Assembly (NCBI GenBank): GCA_964624795.1
Contig: CAZUZS010000002.1
Coordinates: 1 to 64,000, forward strand
Reading direction: 5' to 3'
Length of the DNA: 64,000 nucleotides
Source of the DNA: CAZUZS01 sp964624795
GTDB taxonomy: Bacteria > Calditrichota > Calditrichia > RBG-13-44-9
The notes under the pieces were generated by a model. The model saw nothing but the letters and a program-made list of their open reading frames with translations, searched no databases and had not been told where the DNA came from. A program made the translations under genes and the position numbers. This document shows, in pieces, positions 20,922 to 30,825 of this stretch. The first letter of the stretch is position 1. Every line of letters begins with the position of its first letter.

Positions 20922-22448
20922 TTATTTCTTAATTTCCACAGAAACTAATTGAGATTGTGTGTCCGGTGAATTCTGTGCCTGCTTTCCCTCATACAGGGGA
21001 AAGCGGATACGAATTAGAGTGTCTTTGTTGTTTTGGATGTGGGAATCGATCTTGGCGCCGTAATTTGTGAAAATGATGTGCATGATGGTCATGCCCAGAC
21101 CAACCAATCCGTTCGCCTTCATATCGATGGATTGATAAGGATCGAAAAGCTGATCGGAGCTGATCTGAACTTCGGGCATAATAAATTGCAGTTCCAGCCA
21201 GGTGAGACTGGAATAATTGGGGATGATCTTACCACCAATTTCGACGCTTTTATTTTCCGGCGTGAAGTCGGCCATGGCATCCAGCAAATAAGAGAACGCG
21301 TCCGTAAACTGCGAGGAACTTCCTTCCACCAGGAACTCATCGACGTCCAGAAATACGTTCGTCCCGATTTTTTTATCTTTCAAAAGTGAATCTTTTTCTG
21401 CCAGCACACCTTGCAGAATATCGACAACCGGCACCGTTTCCGGGATGGAATCCTCCCTGCTGAAATTAAACTTGCTCAGCAGATCCGTTATTTTCAGCAG
21501 TCGGTCGATTTGCCGCTTTATACTTTTATAGGCATGGTCGAATTCCTCCCCCTGCATCTCTTCGGCAAGCAATTGCAGCCTTCCGTAAAGAATGTTAATC
21601 GGGTTTCGAATCTCGTGGCCAAGTGAATTCGCAAGGTTGACGATGGTCGATAATTTTTCTTTTCGCAGGATGCGGCTGAATACTTCATCGTGGATCATGG
21701 TATTAGAGAGGTTTATAATCAGGCCTTCAATATTGCCGGCGTTGTGATGTAGAAAATCAGCGCTCAGGTGCGCATCGAGTGTCTTGTTATCCGCTGTCTT
21801 GATCCCAACCCGGTAGCCTGCGATAGTTTTTCCCAACACCAATTGCTGGTAGATGTGAGATAAAACTTTGTAGCCGTCTTCGATGTATTGATGCAGAATC
21901 TGTTTTGTCAGTTGTTCGTCGCTTGCATTCAGAATATTTTGCGCTGCACTATTGCAAAATTGTATTTTGAATTCCAGGTCCACAACCAGAATCGCCTCAC
22001 TGGTTGAATTGAGGAGATCATCATAAAATTGGCGGGTGTCCTGAATTTCCTGGAATAATTTCCGGTTCTCCTCTTTCAGTATTAAATTATTTTCAGCCAA
22101 TAGAAGGTTAGCCTTCAGTTGCTCATCGGAGAACGGTTTAACGAGAAATGCATTTACGCCTTCGTTTAAGGCGGTAATCGCATTTTCGACGGTAGCATCA
22201 CCGGTGATCATGATAGTGTATATCTCGTCGTTCTTTTTCTTCAACGATTGAAATAGGCTTATTCCGTTTCCGTCCGGCAGGAAAATATCAAGAATGGCGA
22301 TGTCGAAGGAATAATGTTCAATCATGAACATCGCCTCGCCAAAGTTGTTGGCAACTCGCACCTCGTACCCGCGTTGCAGAAGTTGGTTCTGCAAATTTGT
22401 TGAGATCTCGGGTTGATCATCTACTACCAGTGCGTTCCAGCGTTTCAT
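20922..22448 (-). CDS. REC-PAS-HisKA sensor kinase with a degenerate ATPase domain
   Basis: A 508-residue cytoplasmic protein. An N-terminal receiver has D10/D11, Asp54 and K104. A coiled coil (about 110-140) and a PAS domain (about 145-250) follow. The phosphoacceptor is His278 in L-G-H-E-I-R-N-P-I-N. The C-terminal region is ATPase-like but poor: the N-box Asn position reads L-L-D-A (Asp390), no D-x-G-x-G G1 box is present, and only a weak G-L-V-G-L-G-M-T G2-like motif remains near 447-454. It may therefore accept rather than generate phosphate, or bind ATP weakly. Its Shine-Dalgarno (AGGAG) lies within the end of gltX, and the sigma-54 regulator follows 15 bases later. Confidence 0.88.
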   Translation of the reverse strand: MKRWNALVVDDQPEISTNLQNQLLQRGYEVRVANNFGEAMFMIEHYSFDIAILDIFLPDGNGISLFQSLKKKNDEIYTIMITGDATVENAITALNEGVNAFLVKPFSDEQLKANLLLAENNLILKEENRKLFQEIQDTRQFYDDLLNSTSEAILVVDLEFKIQFCNSAAQNILNASDEQLTKQILHQYIEDGYKVLSHIYQQLVLGKTIAGYRVGIKTADNKTLDAHLSADFLHHNAGNIEGLIINLSNTMIHDEVFSRILRKEKLSTIVNLANSLGHEIRNPINILYGRLQLLAEEMQGEEFDHAYKSIKRQIDRLLKITDLLSKFNFSREDSIPETVPVVDILQGVLAEKDSLLKDKKIGTNVFLDVDEFLVEGSSSQFTDAFSYLLDAMADFTPENKSVEIGGKIIPNYSSLTWLELQFIMPEVQISSDQLFDPYQSIDMKANGLVGLGMTIMHIIFTNYGAKIDSHIQNNKDTLIRIRFPLYEGKQAQNSPDTQSQLVSVEIKK

Positions 22449-22450
22449 GG

Positions 22451-23920
22451 CTACTCCTGTTCTTTTAACATTCCTTGTTGTAAAGCTTCCTTCTTTTCAA
22501 TGAAGGCTTGCAGACGATCGAGCACGGTATCCTTCCCCAGGATTTCCATGACTTCGAACAAGCCGGGACTTACGGTCATGCCGGTCAGTGCCAGGCGGAT
22601 GGGATGAATCAATTTGGCCGCAGGAATGCCGCTTTTTTCAGCAGTCCCGCGAATTGTTTCTTCGATAGCCGCCTGTTCGAATTTTTCCAATTTCCCCAGA
22701 TTCACAAGCGCGGTAGCCAACCAGTCCCATACTTCCGGATTTTTCAGGTGTTTTTGAATTCCCCGTTGTTCGTAATTCCGGGGGTTCTGGAAGTAGTAAC
22801 TTCCGTATTTTACATAATCGTTCAAGAGGCGCACGCGGCTTTTTAGCAGCTCGACAATCTGAAGAAGATGTTCACTGCGCGGCGCTATCTCTTCTGAGCT
22901 TATGAATCCTGCCTCCTCCCACAAGCGGAACACGGCAGGAGCAATGCTTTGTGCGCTCCGGGCAGACAAGTATTCGCCGTTCAGCCATTCCAACTTGGTG
23001 AAGTCGAAAACTGCACTTTTTTTAGCGATCCCCTGCGATGAAAAATTTTCCACAATTTCCGGCCGGGACATGATTTCCCGGTCGTCGCCCGGTGTCCAGC
23101 CCAGAAGTGCCAGAAAATTGAACATAGCATCGGGCAAGATGCCCATCTGTTTATAATCATCTACCGCAGTAGCGCCATGGCGTTTGCTCAATCGTTTGCC
23201 ATCAGGTCCAAGGATTAGCGGTACGTGAGAGAACTCCGGAATTTGCCAGCCAAGGGCCTGGTAAAGTAAAATTTGCTTGGGGGTGTTTGAGATGTGGTCG
23301 TCACCGCGAATGACATGTGTTATCTCCATGTCATGATCGTCCGCCACGACAGCCAGTTGATAAACCGGACTCCCATCCGAACGCATGATGATAAAATCAT
23401 CCAACTCGCTATTCCGGATTGAAATTTTGCCGTGAACACCGTCTTCCCACGAGGTTTGTCCTTCCGGCACCCGGAAGCGAATGGCGAACGGTTTTGAGGC
23501 TTGCAGGTTTTCGCGGATCTCACCGGGAGACAGGTGACGGCATTTTCCGTCGTAGCGATAGCCCATTGGCGTGTCTGCGGCCTCTGCTCGCCTCTGTTCC
23601 AAATCCGCCGGGGTACAAAAACAACGATATGCCCATTCCCGGTCGATAAGATTTTCTGCCGCCTGCCGATGACGGTCAGCGTTATCTCCCTGGTGGATCA
23701 CGTCTCCATCCCATTCCAGGCCCAGCCAGGTCAGTCCCTCAAAAATCTGGCGAGTCATTTCGTCTTTGGAGCGCTCACGATCCGTGTCTTCGATACGCAA
23801 GCGAAATATGCCCCGGTTCTTACGGGCAAATAAATAATTAAATAGCGCTGTGCGGGCGCCTCCCACGTGGAGATAACCTGTCGGGCTTGGCGCGAAACGC
23901 GTTACGATTTTTTTTACCAT
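22451..23920 (-). CDS. gltX: Glutamyl-tRNA synthetase
   Basis: Charges tRNA-Glu. 489 residues, the usual length for the discriminating or non-discriminating bacterial enzyme. The class I HIGH-type motif is in A-P-S-P-T-G-Y-L-H-V-G-G-A near the N-terminus, and the KMSKS-type motif is K-R-L-S-K-R-H-G-A near residue 245. The C-terminal helical anticodon-binding region is complete. An ATG at 23920 follows GAGG with 7-base spacing; a TTG directly before it is less likely. The gene is followed two bases later by the degenerate kinase, an unusual coupling of a translation gene with a two-component system. Confidence 0.97.
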   Translation of the reverse strand: MVKKIVTRFAPSPTGYLHVGGARTALFNYLFARKNRGIFRLRIEDTDRERSKDEMTRQIFEGLTWLGLEWDGDVIHQGDNADRHRQAAENLIDREWAYRCFCTPADLEQRRAEAADTPMGYRYDGKCRHLSPGEIRENLQASKPFAIRFRVPEGQTSWEDGVHGKISIRNSELDDFIIMRSDGSPVYQLAVVADDHDMEITHVIRGDDHISNTPKQILLYQALGWQIPEFSHVPLILGPDGKRLSKRHGATAVDDYKQMGILPDAMFNFLALLGWTPGDDREIMSRPEIVENFSSQGIAKKSAVFDFTKLEWLNGEYLSARSAQSIAPAVFRLWEEAGFISSEEIAPRSEHLLQIVELLKSRVRLLNDYVKYGSYYFQNPRNYEQRGIQKHLKNPEVWDWLATALVNLGKLEKFEQAAIEETIRGTAEKSGIPAAKLIHPIRLALTGMTVSPGLFEVMEILGKDTVLDRLQAFIEKKEALQQGMLKEQE

Positions 23921-24266
23921 CAATAAGCCTCAAGTTCAACGGAAACTTGACAAATCTCGATACCAACTGTCTAAATTCCCGACAATATAGCTATTCTCGA
24001 CACTTATTTCAAAAACTTTCGTTTTTTTTGTAAAATGTCAGAAAGAATTTTTGGCAAGGTATATCCAAATATTTTAAGAGAATGCACGTTAATTTGCATA
24101 CGTCAGCCAATAAAAATAGATCGAAATATCTCAGAGAGGACTTTGCTTCTGGGCATAAATTGGAAAGCATATACTCCGATAAATAAAGCAAGCGACTCGG
24201 ATTGAGCCTGGAGGGTGGGTTTTAACTTACTTGTTTTTTTGCAGAAATGCTCCTAAAGGATACAAA
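23921..24266. other. AT-rich intergenic region
   Basis: 346 bases upstream of gltX and downstream of the LapA-like gene. I see no gene, RNA or convincing terminator. The gltX promoter should lie here. Confidence 0.5.
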
Positions 24267-24482
24267 TCAGGCGCCGGTGGATTTCACCTTTCTCCTTCTC
24301 ATCAAAGAGTTCACCAGCCATCCCGTAATGAGACCAAAGATAAAGGGGAGAAGTATTACCAGCAGGAGAGACATATGGATCGTCCAAAATAGCAGATGAA
24401 TCTGAACGATGCCCAGGTTCTGAAACAGGATTACTAACAGCAGAATGATGATTACAAAAATAGCAACACCCTTGGGTCCCAT
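24267..24482 (-). CDS. LapA-domain (DUF1049-like) small membrane protein
   Basis: 71 residues with two membrane spans (about 5-24 and 37-60) joined by a short loop and ending in the basic tail M-R-R-R-K-V-K. Size, topology and the I-V-I-I-x-Q-N-x-x-x-V/I-x-I-H-x-L-F-W pattern match the LapA/DUF1049 family, named for a role in lipopolysaccharide assembly in E. coli. A GGAGG Shine-Dalgarno lies four bases before the ATG. It is monocistronic and divergent from the lipoprotein nuclease gene. The LPS role here is only by family. Confidence 0.75.
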   Translation of the reverse strand: MGPKGVAIFVIIILLLVILFQNLGIVQIHLLFWTIHMSLLLVILLPFIFGLITGWLVNSLMRRRKVKSTGA

Positions 24483-24732
24483 AAAGCCTCCAACATTTTC
24501 CGAAAGATAACCAAAATTTGAAAAAATAGCAAATTCTGAGGATGACCTGTTTTGTGATTTTCTTTCTTTAGTATTCGTCTAATGTTGTCTTCTCCGGAGA
24601 GAAATGCAGGTTCCCTGATGGCAAGGTTATTCCCTGCCGCGAAGATGAAATTTGTCAATTTTTCCGGTGCTTGCATTCTTGCGGGTGAATGGATTATCTT
24701 TGTTTGTTGTATTAACGTAAAAGGATTTTTAA

Positions 24733-25653
24733 ATGAGGTATGTAGTTTTAGCGCTGCTTTCCGCAGCTTTGTTATTTGCACTTCCGGGTTGCAACAAACG
24801 GGTAAATTCACCAGCCGATGAAGTGTTGCCGGATTCCAGCCGCATCAAACTGGATGCGTTTGGAAAAGATAATACCCTGGAGGTAGTAACCTGGAATATC
24901 AGGGATTTTCCGATTGACGGCCAACAAACCGTTAACGATGTGAAAGAGATTGTTCGTGACCTGCAAGCCGATATTTTTGCAGTTGAAGAGATCACAGATC
25001 AGGCGGCGTTTGATCGCCTGCTGGACAGCCTTCCCAATTATAACGGAAAACTGGGAATTGCGCCACACAGTTTCGCCCTCTGGACGGGCGTGATTTACGA
25101 TACCTCTATCGTAAAAGCGTTGAAAGATACGTTATTGTTTACAGAGGACACCTATAATTTCCCCCGTCCGCCATTTGACATCTATTTCAAAACAAAATAC
25201 AACGACCGGGATTTTGATTTTTCGCTAATTGTCCTTCACCTGAAAGCTTACGACGAAGCGGAAAGCCGCGCGAGGAGAAAAACTGCAATCAGCAAACTGA
25301 AGAATTACATCGACAGCCAAATCCGGAATGGAGGCGACCCGGATTATATTGTTGTGGGAGATTGGAATGATGAGTTGACTGATCCGGAAACCACCAATGT
25401 ATTCTTACCGTTTTTGGATGACACCAGCAATTATTACTTTTTAACCGGTCCGCTTTCTACTTCTTCCTCCCAGTACTCCTATATTGCCGGCAGTTTCAAA
25501 TCACTTATTGATCACATTTTGATTACGATGCCAATTATGACTACTTACCCGGCAATCCAGACTCAGATTTTGAAGATCGACAATTCATTCAATAACTACA
25601 TAAACGAGGTTTCCGATCACCGGCCGGTAGGCGCTAGGATACCGGTGTTTTAA
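24733..25653 (+). CDS. Endonuclease/exonuclease/phosphatase-family lipoprotein
   Basis: A 306-residue exported lipoprotein. The signal sequence ends in the lipobox L-P-G-C (Cys20). The mature domain has the EEP fold motifs: V-V-T-W-N-I-R (near 55), A-V-E-E-I (metal-binding Glu near 83), F-S-L-I-V-L-H-L-K (near 165), V-V-G-D-W-N-D (near 213) and the C-terminal S-D-H-R-P-V catalytic Asp-His. Such proteins hydrolyse phosphodiesters in nucleic acids or lipids; the substrate here is not evident. The lipobox implies attachment to the inner or outer membrane facing the periplasm or outside. AAAGGA precedes the ATG. The next gene follows 74 bases later and may be separate. Confidence 0.88.
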   Translation: MRYVVLALLSAALLFALPGCNKRVNSPADEVLPDSSRIKLDAFGKDNTLEVVTWNIRDFPIDGQQTVNDVKEIVRDLQADIFAVEEITDQAAFDRLLDSLPNYNGKLGIAPHSFALWTGVIYDTSIVKALKDTLLFTEDTYNFPRPPFDIYFKTKYNDRDFDFSLIVLHLKAYDEAESRARRKTAISKLKNYIDSQIRNGGDPDYIVVGDWNDELTDPETTNVFLPFLDDTSNYYFLTGPLSTSSSQYSYIAGSFKSLIDHILITMPIMTTYPAIQTQILKIDNSFNNYINEVSDHRPVGARIPVF

Positions 25654-25727
25654 TAAATGAATTTTTGGCTTTTTAAGATAGTAAAATCTTGTATTCACAA
25701 AAAAGTGAAATAGAAGGAGAAACTGAT

Positions 25728-26267
25728 ATGTCGGACGTGCGCAAAGATCTCGAAGCGCTGCAAATTGCAATACAAACAGAAGAGGAAGGTTTCCAGCTGT
25801 TCAGAACGGCAGCGGATAACACAACACACGAATTTGTAAAATCAATTTTTACCCGCCTTGCCAAAGATGAGATGCTGCATAAAGACCTCATTCAAAAATT
25901 TTACGCGCGTCTGCAAGACTCTGGCAGTTGGCAGGAATTATCCCCGGAAGATAAAGATTACAGCAGCACCAAAACGGAGATGAAAACCATTTTCAGCATG
26001 GCATTACAAAAAGCCAAAAGCGGAGATTTAAATATCAGTGAGAGCGATGTCGAGGTTTACCGCCGCGCAGTGCAATTTGAAAAAGACGGGGCAGACCTCT
26101 ACGACCGGCTCTACAACGAAACCCAAGACGAGTTGGCAAAGAAATTTTATGCTTTCCTGCGCGAAATGGAAACGGAGCACATGGAACTGCTGGACAATAC
26201 CCTGCAGTATCTCGATAGTCCGAATAACTGGTATCTGTTGCAGGAGGGCTGGACGCTTGATGACTGA
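25728..26267 (+). CDS. Ferritin-like / rubrerythrin-family diiron protein
   Basis: A 179-residue four-helix-bundle protein. The E-E-E-G-F-x-L-F helix and D-E-M-L-H-K-D in the first half, and K-D-G-A-D-L-Y and M-E-T-E-H-M-E-L in the second, supply the paired Glu and E-x-x-H ligands of a diiron site as in rubrerythrins. It has no C-terminal rubredoxin domain with Cys pairs, so it resembles the short erythrin form. The likely role is peroxide or oxygen detoxification, or iron handling, in a cell with much iron-sulfur and molybdenum chemistry. Start ATG 25728 follows GAAGGAGA by seven bases; an in-frame TTG at 25689 is rejected. Confidence 0.85.
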   Translation: MSDVRKDLEALQIAIQTEEEGFQLFRTAADNTTHEFVKSIFTRLAKDEMLHKDLIQKFYARLQDSGSWQELSPEDKDYSSTKTEMKTIFSMALQKAKSGDLNISESDVEVYRRAVQFEKDGADLYDRLYNETQDELAKKFYAFLREMETEHMELLDNTLQYLDSPNNWYLLQEGWTLDD

Positions 26268-26342
26268 TCAGGCGTCTATTTGCTGTTTTCTATATTGTTG
26301 AATTTCGGCTAGTTGCCGACAAAGGCGGGCAATCCACGGTAT

Positions 26343-26915
26343 TTAAAGCTGATCCTTGTGGCGCTCAGCCCAGACGATTAATAGCGATTCCAAAATTGCT
26401 GCAACCAGCAAAAGACTGAAAACATATTTGAAATAAAGCGGCAGCAGCGTGTGAAATGCCTGTCCGGCTGCCGCGAAACCGTTTTCGGCGGTCAGGGAAG
26501 CCAGCCGGAAACCAAGCGCGAAGCTGATCCAGGCGGCGGGGAATTCAAGCCAGGCCACCGGATTAATCAACATTTGCCAGACGCCCTTCCATCCCGCCAT
26601 ATCATACCCAATGACTGACACATTGAAGCCGGTGAAAAATGCGATAAGAAACGGAAAAATCACCAAAAATCCGGAAACAAATCCACTGAACAGAGAAAAG
26701 TTGTTCAATATCAGGATGATCAAAAATATGGGAATAAAGCCCCATCGCGCCGAAAAGTATTTTTCCATAAGCCTGGCAACCCAGCGCGGGTAGGCCAGCA
26801 ACCAATTGATATTTCTGTCCACAACTGCCGGAGCAAAATAAATGCCTCCCACGAATAGGACCGCCGCCACAAATATGTAGGCAAAGTTCACCTGCCCCAA
26901 TAAATCACCGAACAT
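26343..26915 (-). CDS. Integral membrane protein, SpoIIM/DUF95-like
   Basis: 190 residues, about five membrane spans. The central N-N-F-S-L-F-S-G-F-V-S-G stretch and the later W-L-E-F-P-A-A-W-I-S-F-A-L-G-F-R-L-A resemble the N-N and H-G-x-x-E-x-P-A-I-x-x-A-x-x-x-G-L-R motifs of the stage II sporulation protein M (DUF95) family, which is widespread in non-sporulating bacteria and of unknown function. The match is from memory of the family pattern and is tentative. It stands alone, convergent with the ferritin-like gene and divergent from the MBL-fold gene. Confidence 0.6.
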   Translation of the reverse strand: MFGDLLGQVNFAYIFVAAVLFVGGIYFAPAVVDRNINWLLAYPRWVARLMEKYFSARWGFIPIFLIILILNNFSLFSGFVSGFLVIFPFLIAFFTGFNVSVIGYDMAGWKGVWQMLINPVAWLEFPAAWISFALGFRLASLTAENGFAAAGQAFHTLLPLYFKYVFSLLLVAAILESLLIVWAERHKDQL

Positions 26916-27123
26916 CGTTCCCTTTCTGTGTAATTCAAGTTTTAATAATAATCATGGCAATGTATCTATGCAATTCATGATTTTATTTACTCATTTTGCA
27001 TGGAAAGGTGCGGTGGACGTTTTTTTTCATTAAATTGAAACTGCGCGACGAAGGAAGCGCAAAAAATCCGGATATCAAGACATGATTACCTCCTCAGGAA
27101 TTTATACATAGAGAGATTAAGCG

Positions 27124-27969
27124 GTGCGACGCCGATTTAGTAGTCAGTTTTTGGGAATGAATTCAACCGTGGTGTATGCCGGAGATTCGGCTCACATCAT
27201 TGATCCAGGCGTATTCCCAGCCGAAACCGCGCGCATTCACCGTTTCCTGGAGAAAGCCGGAATCGAGAAAATCACGATTCTCCTCACCCATACACATGGC
27301 GATCATATCTCCGGCTGGCACGATTTCCGTCAATATCGCTGTTTTGGTCACGAATCCATTGCACGGAAATCCGATGCAATGCGGGACAATGACGTGAAAT
27401 ATTTAAAAGGAATGTGGCGCAAGCAAGGGCTGGAAAATGTTGAACACCTTATTTTCCCCAATAATATTGAGTATCTGCCGGATGACGAATTCAGGAATAT
27501 CGCGCCCGCGGAGTTTGCATTTTTTCATGTGCCCGGCCATTCAGTGGATATGAGCGCTATTGTGATTCCAGGTGAGCACCTGCTGTTTTCCGGCGATATG
27601 CTGATTCAGGCGCCGACTCCTTTTGTCTTACGTAGCACTCGTCGCTATTGGAAAAGTCTTCGAATATTCCGAGATTTGGTTTCGCGTTATAAAATTGCTT
27701 GTCTCATTCCAGGCCATGGCAAGCCGGCTAAATCCCGGCAGGAAATTCTGGAGCGAATCCGGTCCGAACAGCAGTATATGCAGAAACTGATATGGGAAGG
27801 GATTAAGTTGGCACGGAGCGGCGCCATTGGCGAAGAGCTGAAATCGCAACTTTTCCGAATGTCCGAACGTTATGTCCAATTGCATTCACACCAGGCGAAT
27901 GTCCAGACGTTTTTGAGAGAGCTGGATGATTGGCTTTCCGATGAAAACCTTGATTTGGAGATCTATTAA
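27124..27969 (+). CDS. Metallo-beta-lactamase-fold hydrolase
   Basis: 281 residues with a GTG start. The metal motif T-H-T-H-G-D-H-I-S-G near residues 57-66, followed by G-H-S-V-D-M (third His), S-G-D-M (bridging Asp) and I-P-G-H-G-K-P, defines a dinuclear-metal MBL-fold enzyme of the glyoxalase II/hydrolase type. The C-terminal helical tail (about 200-281) is of the sort seen in thioesterase-like members. No signal peptide, so probably cytoplasmic. The substrate cannot be deduced. It is preceded by 208 bases without a gene. Confidence 0.87.
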   Translation: MRRRFSSQFLGMNSTVVYAGDSAHIIDPGVFPAETARIHRFLEKAGIEKITILLTHTHGDHISGWHDFRQYRCFGHESIARKSDAMRDNDVKYLKGMWRKQGLENVEHLIFPNNIEYLPDDEFRNIAPAEFAFFHVPGHSVDMSAIVIPGEHLLFSGDMLIQAPTPFVLRSTRRYWKSLRIFRDLVSRYKIACLIPGHGKPAKSRQEILERIRSEQQYMQKLIWEGIKLARSGAIGEELKSQLFRMSERYVQLHSHQANVQTFLRELDDWLSDENLDLEIY

Positions 27970-28133
27970 AATACACTGCTACCACTTGTCACGTTGTCCA
28001 AGCCGCTTTTTTAAGGGGGGGTAAGCCATTAGCCGGGCTGTGTTCTCGAGTGGAACGAAGAATAACCGGTTGAACTTTTAAAATGAAGCTTTGGTTAGAA
28101 AAGAAGAAAATTTATTTAGAGGGATCGATTGCT

Positions 28134-30185
28134 ATGCGATACGGGATTTTAGTTTTGACAGTTCTTTGTTTTTCATCATTATTTGCTCAACAAGATATTC
28201 CGCAAAAGTTGAAAGAAATGTCGAAAGCGGCACAGGAGTATCGTTCAAGCGAAGGCAAAGCATTAACAAAAGAATTGGCAGTTCAGCAAAGCGTTGTCAT
28301 CCCGGATTCCTCCGCTTTCGACCAGTTTTATTACGATCTGAATTTTGTCATTACGACCAATCCCGAGAATTTACAAGGGACGGTGACAGGCTATTTTAAA
28401 AGCCAGGTCAGCGGGCTGAGCCTTGTTAAATTGAATTTTGATTCCCGAGCGGGGATTACGCCATGGAATAACCTGAACGTTTCGGGAGATGTCTCTAGCT
28501 ACACACTTTCCGACAATATTTTGCGGGTGGTATTGAACAGGCCGTATAATGAAGGAGAGATATTCTCAATTACAGTAACATATTCGGGCGTGCCGCGCAC
28601 CGGCGGCTTCCAGGGATTTGCATTCGGAAGTACGACCGATGGGGACACTATCGTGTCCACGCTTAGCGAACCTTACCTGGCGCACTCGTGGTGGCCCTGC
28701 AAGGACGATCCGGCTGATAAAATGGATTCGATGAAGATTGCTGTAACTGTTCCCGCCGGTTATATTGTCGCTTCCAACGGTCTGCTGCAGTCAGTGAATA
28801 CAAATCCCAACGGCAGCAAGTCGTTCGTCTGGAAGGAGAAATATCCTATTACAACTTACTTGGTTTCGCTGGCAGCGACGCATTATGCAACCTTCAGTGA
28901 TTCGTTCGAATACGCTCCGGGGCAATTCATGCCGATCGATTATTTTGTTTATCCTCCGAATCTGGAGCGGGCGAGAGATGTATTTCAACCGCTTCCCCAG
29001 ATGTTGCAGGTATTTAGCGACAAATTCGGTCTTTACCCGTTCATAGAGGAAAAATACGGGCAGGCGCAATTTCAGTGGGGCGGCGCCATGGAACACCAGA
29101 CCTGCACCAGCCTGGGATACAGCTGGGTTATTTATGATTGGGAAACGGTGTTTGCCCATGAGCTGGCCCACCAGTGGTTTGGCGATCTGATAACCTGCCA
29201 GAATTGGCATGATATCTGGCTGAACGAAGGTTTCGCCACCTACTGCGAAGCGGTCTGGGTGGAAGCGAAGCTTGGAACAGAGGCTTACCATACCTACGTG
29301 AATAGCGACCTTTCGGGAATAAACAATTGGGGTATCGATCCCATTTACCGGAATTCCATTGATAACGTAAGCTACATATTTAATCGTACCGTATATGATA
29401 AGGGTATGTGGGTGCTCCACATGCTGCGGCATATTATTGGCGACTCGGTGTTTTTCGAAACGCTACATAACTATGCGAATGATCCCGCTTTTCGTTTTAA
29501 GGACGCAACAACCGCGCAATTCAGGGATTTTGTGGAATCGCAGACAGGGATGAACCTGCACTGGTTTTTCCAGCAATGGATTTATGAACCGCTTTACCCC
29601 AAGTATCGATGGGGGTATCTTGCACATCAACAGGGCGGTCAAAATTATCTCTTTCTTCAAATTGATCAAACTCCATGGTCCGGCGGGAATTATCAGTCGA
29701 GTTTATATAAAATGCCGATTGATATTGCTGTTCGATACCAGGATAATAGCAGAGACACATTGGTTGTATGGGATTCGTTACAAAGCCAAACCTATAACAT
29801 TCCGGTTAGCCAGCAGGTAGCTGAAGTCAGCTTTGACCCGAATAGCTGGGTCCTTAAAATAGCGACGGAAATGTCTCTTTCGGATATTAACACACCGATC
29901 AGCCTGACCGATGGATTTGTCCTGTATCAAAATTATCCGAATCCATTCAATTCGACCACAAAAATCCCCTTTGCGTTGGATGCCGGCGGAAATGTGCAAC
30001 TCAATATATATGATCTTACCGGCAGGAAAATCAGATCATTACTAAACGGCTATTTTGCTGAAGGTTCGATTGCGACGTGGGACGGGATGGATGATCGCGG
30101 CCTGCCGGTTGCCAGTGGTGTATATATTTATCGATTGCAATACAACGGAAAAGAAATGTCGCATAAATTGCTGCTGGTGCGGTGA
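28134..30185 (+). CDS. M1-family zinc aminopeptidase with type IX sorting domain
   Basis: A 683-residue secreted peptidase. Start chosen at 28134, where a signal peptide begins (M-R-Y-G-I-L-V-L-T-V-L, ending S-L-F-A-Q); a further in-frame ATG at 28083 would bury it behind 17 mostly charged residues. The catalytic core has G-G-A-M-E-H-Q (substrate-binding G-x-M-E-N variant), zinc motif H-E-L-A-H-Q-W-F-G-D and downstream N-E-G-F-A-T-Y. The tail is a sorting domain with N-Y-P-N-P-F-N-S-T-T-K and G-V-Y-I-Y-R-L. It should remove N-terminal residues from peptides outside the cell or at its surface. With the peptide transporter at 17.9 kb this fits protein scavenging. Confidence 0.93.
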   Translation: MRYGILVLTVLCFSSLFAQQDIPQKLKEMSKAAQEYRSSEGKALTKELAVQQSVVIPDSSAFDQFYYDLNFVITTNPENLQGTVTGYFKSQVSGLSLVKLNFDSRAGITPWNNLNVSGDVSSYTLSDNILRVVLNRPYNEGEIFSITVTYSGVPRTGGFQGFAFGSTTDGDTIVSTLSEPYLAHSWWPCKDDPADKMDSMKIAVTVPAGYIVASNGLLQSVNTNPNGSKSFVWKEKYPITTYLVSLAATHYATFSDSFEYAPGQFMPIDYFVYPPNLERARDVFQPLPQMLQVFSDKFGLYPFIEEKYGQAQFQWGGAMEHQTCTSLGYSWVIYDWETVFAHELAHQWFGDLITCQNWHDIWLNEGFATYCEAVWVEAKLGTEAYHTYVNSDLSGINNWGIDPIYRNSIDNVSYIFNRTVYDKGMWVLHMLRHIIGDSVFFETLHNYANDPAFRFKDATTAQFRDFVESQTGMNLHWFFQQWIYEPLYPKYRWGYLAHQQGGQNYLFLQIDQTPWSGGNYQSSLYKMPIDIAVRYQDNSRDTLVVWDSLQSQTYNIPVSQQVAEVSFDPNSWVLKIATEMSLSDINTPISLTDGFVLYQNYPNPFNSTTKIPFALDAGGNVQLNIYDLTGRKIRSLLNGYFAEGSIATWDGMDDRGLPVASGVYIYRLQYNGKEMSHKLLLVR

Positions 30186-30330
30186 GAGAAGCAAAACAGG
30201 CAGATTTATTTTACCAGAATTCGACTCATATTTTTATTGAATCGAACCACGATTATCGAGGATTCCGATTTTTTTATTTATAGCCATCCTTATCGGCAAA
30301 TCCCTTCACACTACTTTTTAACCAAAGAAT

Positions 30331-30660
30331 TTACTTATCTCCCGTCGTATCAGCCGATTTCCCCAATAAGGCTTTACTCAATATCCCCACATTCGAAAAT
30401 TTTTCGAACCACCCGGTAGCGATCAGTATAATTGATAGCACAAGATAAAAAAGGAATCCTGCGGCCAGCCCCAGGCCGTACGGACCCAGCCATCCTTCAA
30501 CATTTCCCAGCAGGCCTATTACCACCGCACTGCCAACTGCGCCTATGGCGGTGGACAACATATCTATTGTGAAACCCGGCGTATGGCGAACGCTGTAATA
30601 GAGCAAATATCCGAATACAAAACCTATTGAAAAGATTCCCCAGAAAACAGAAGTTGTCAT
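30331..30660 (-). CDS. Small integral membrane protein, unknown
   Basis: 109 residues with three likely spans (about 5-24, 36-53, 60-85) and a charged C-terminal tail. A very strong AGGAGG lies six bases before the ATG, which supports expression. I do not recognise the family. It is divergent from the DUF5916 gene and convergent with the aminopeptidase. Confidence 0.65.
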   Translation of the reverse strand: MTTSVFWGIFSIGFVFGYLLYYSVRHTPGFTIDMLSTAIGAVGSAVVIGLLGNVEGWLGPYGLGLAAGFLFYLVLSIILIATGWFEKFSNVGILSKALLGKSADTTGDK

Positions 30661-30825
30661 TTGTGCCTCCTACGGTTTAAGTGCACACATAAATTAAGAA
30701 AAAGGAGGGATTTTAGCAATAGCCACCCCGGTGGGAATTGACCCGTAACCTTTAAAATCATTTGTCGTATCTTTGGCTTGTGTGTGTAATTAACAGGCAT
30801 TTGGATTTTATCAATAAGATGATTT

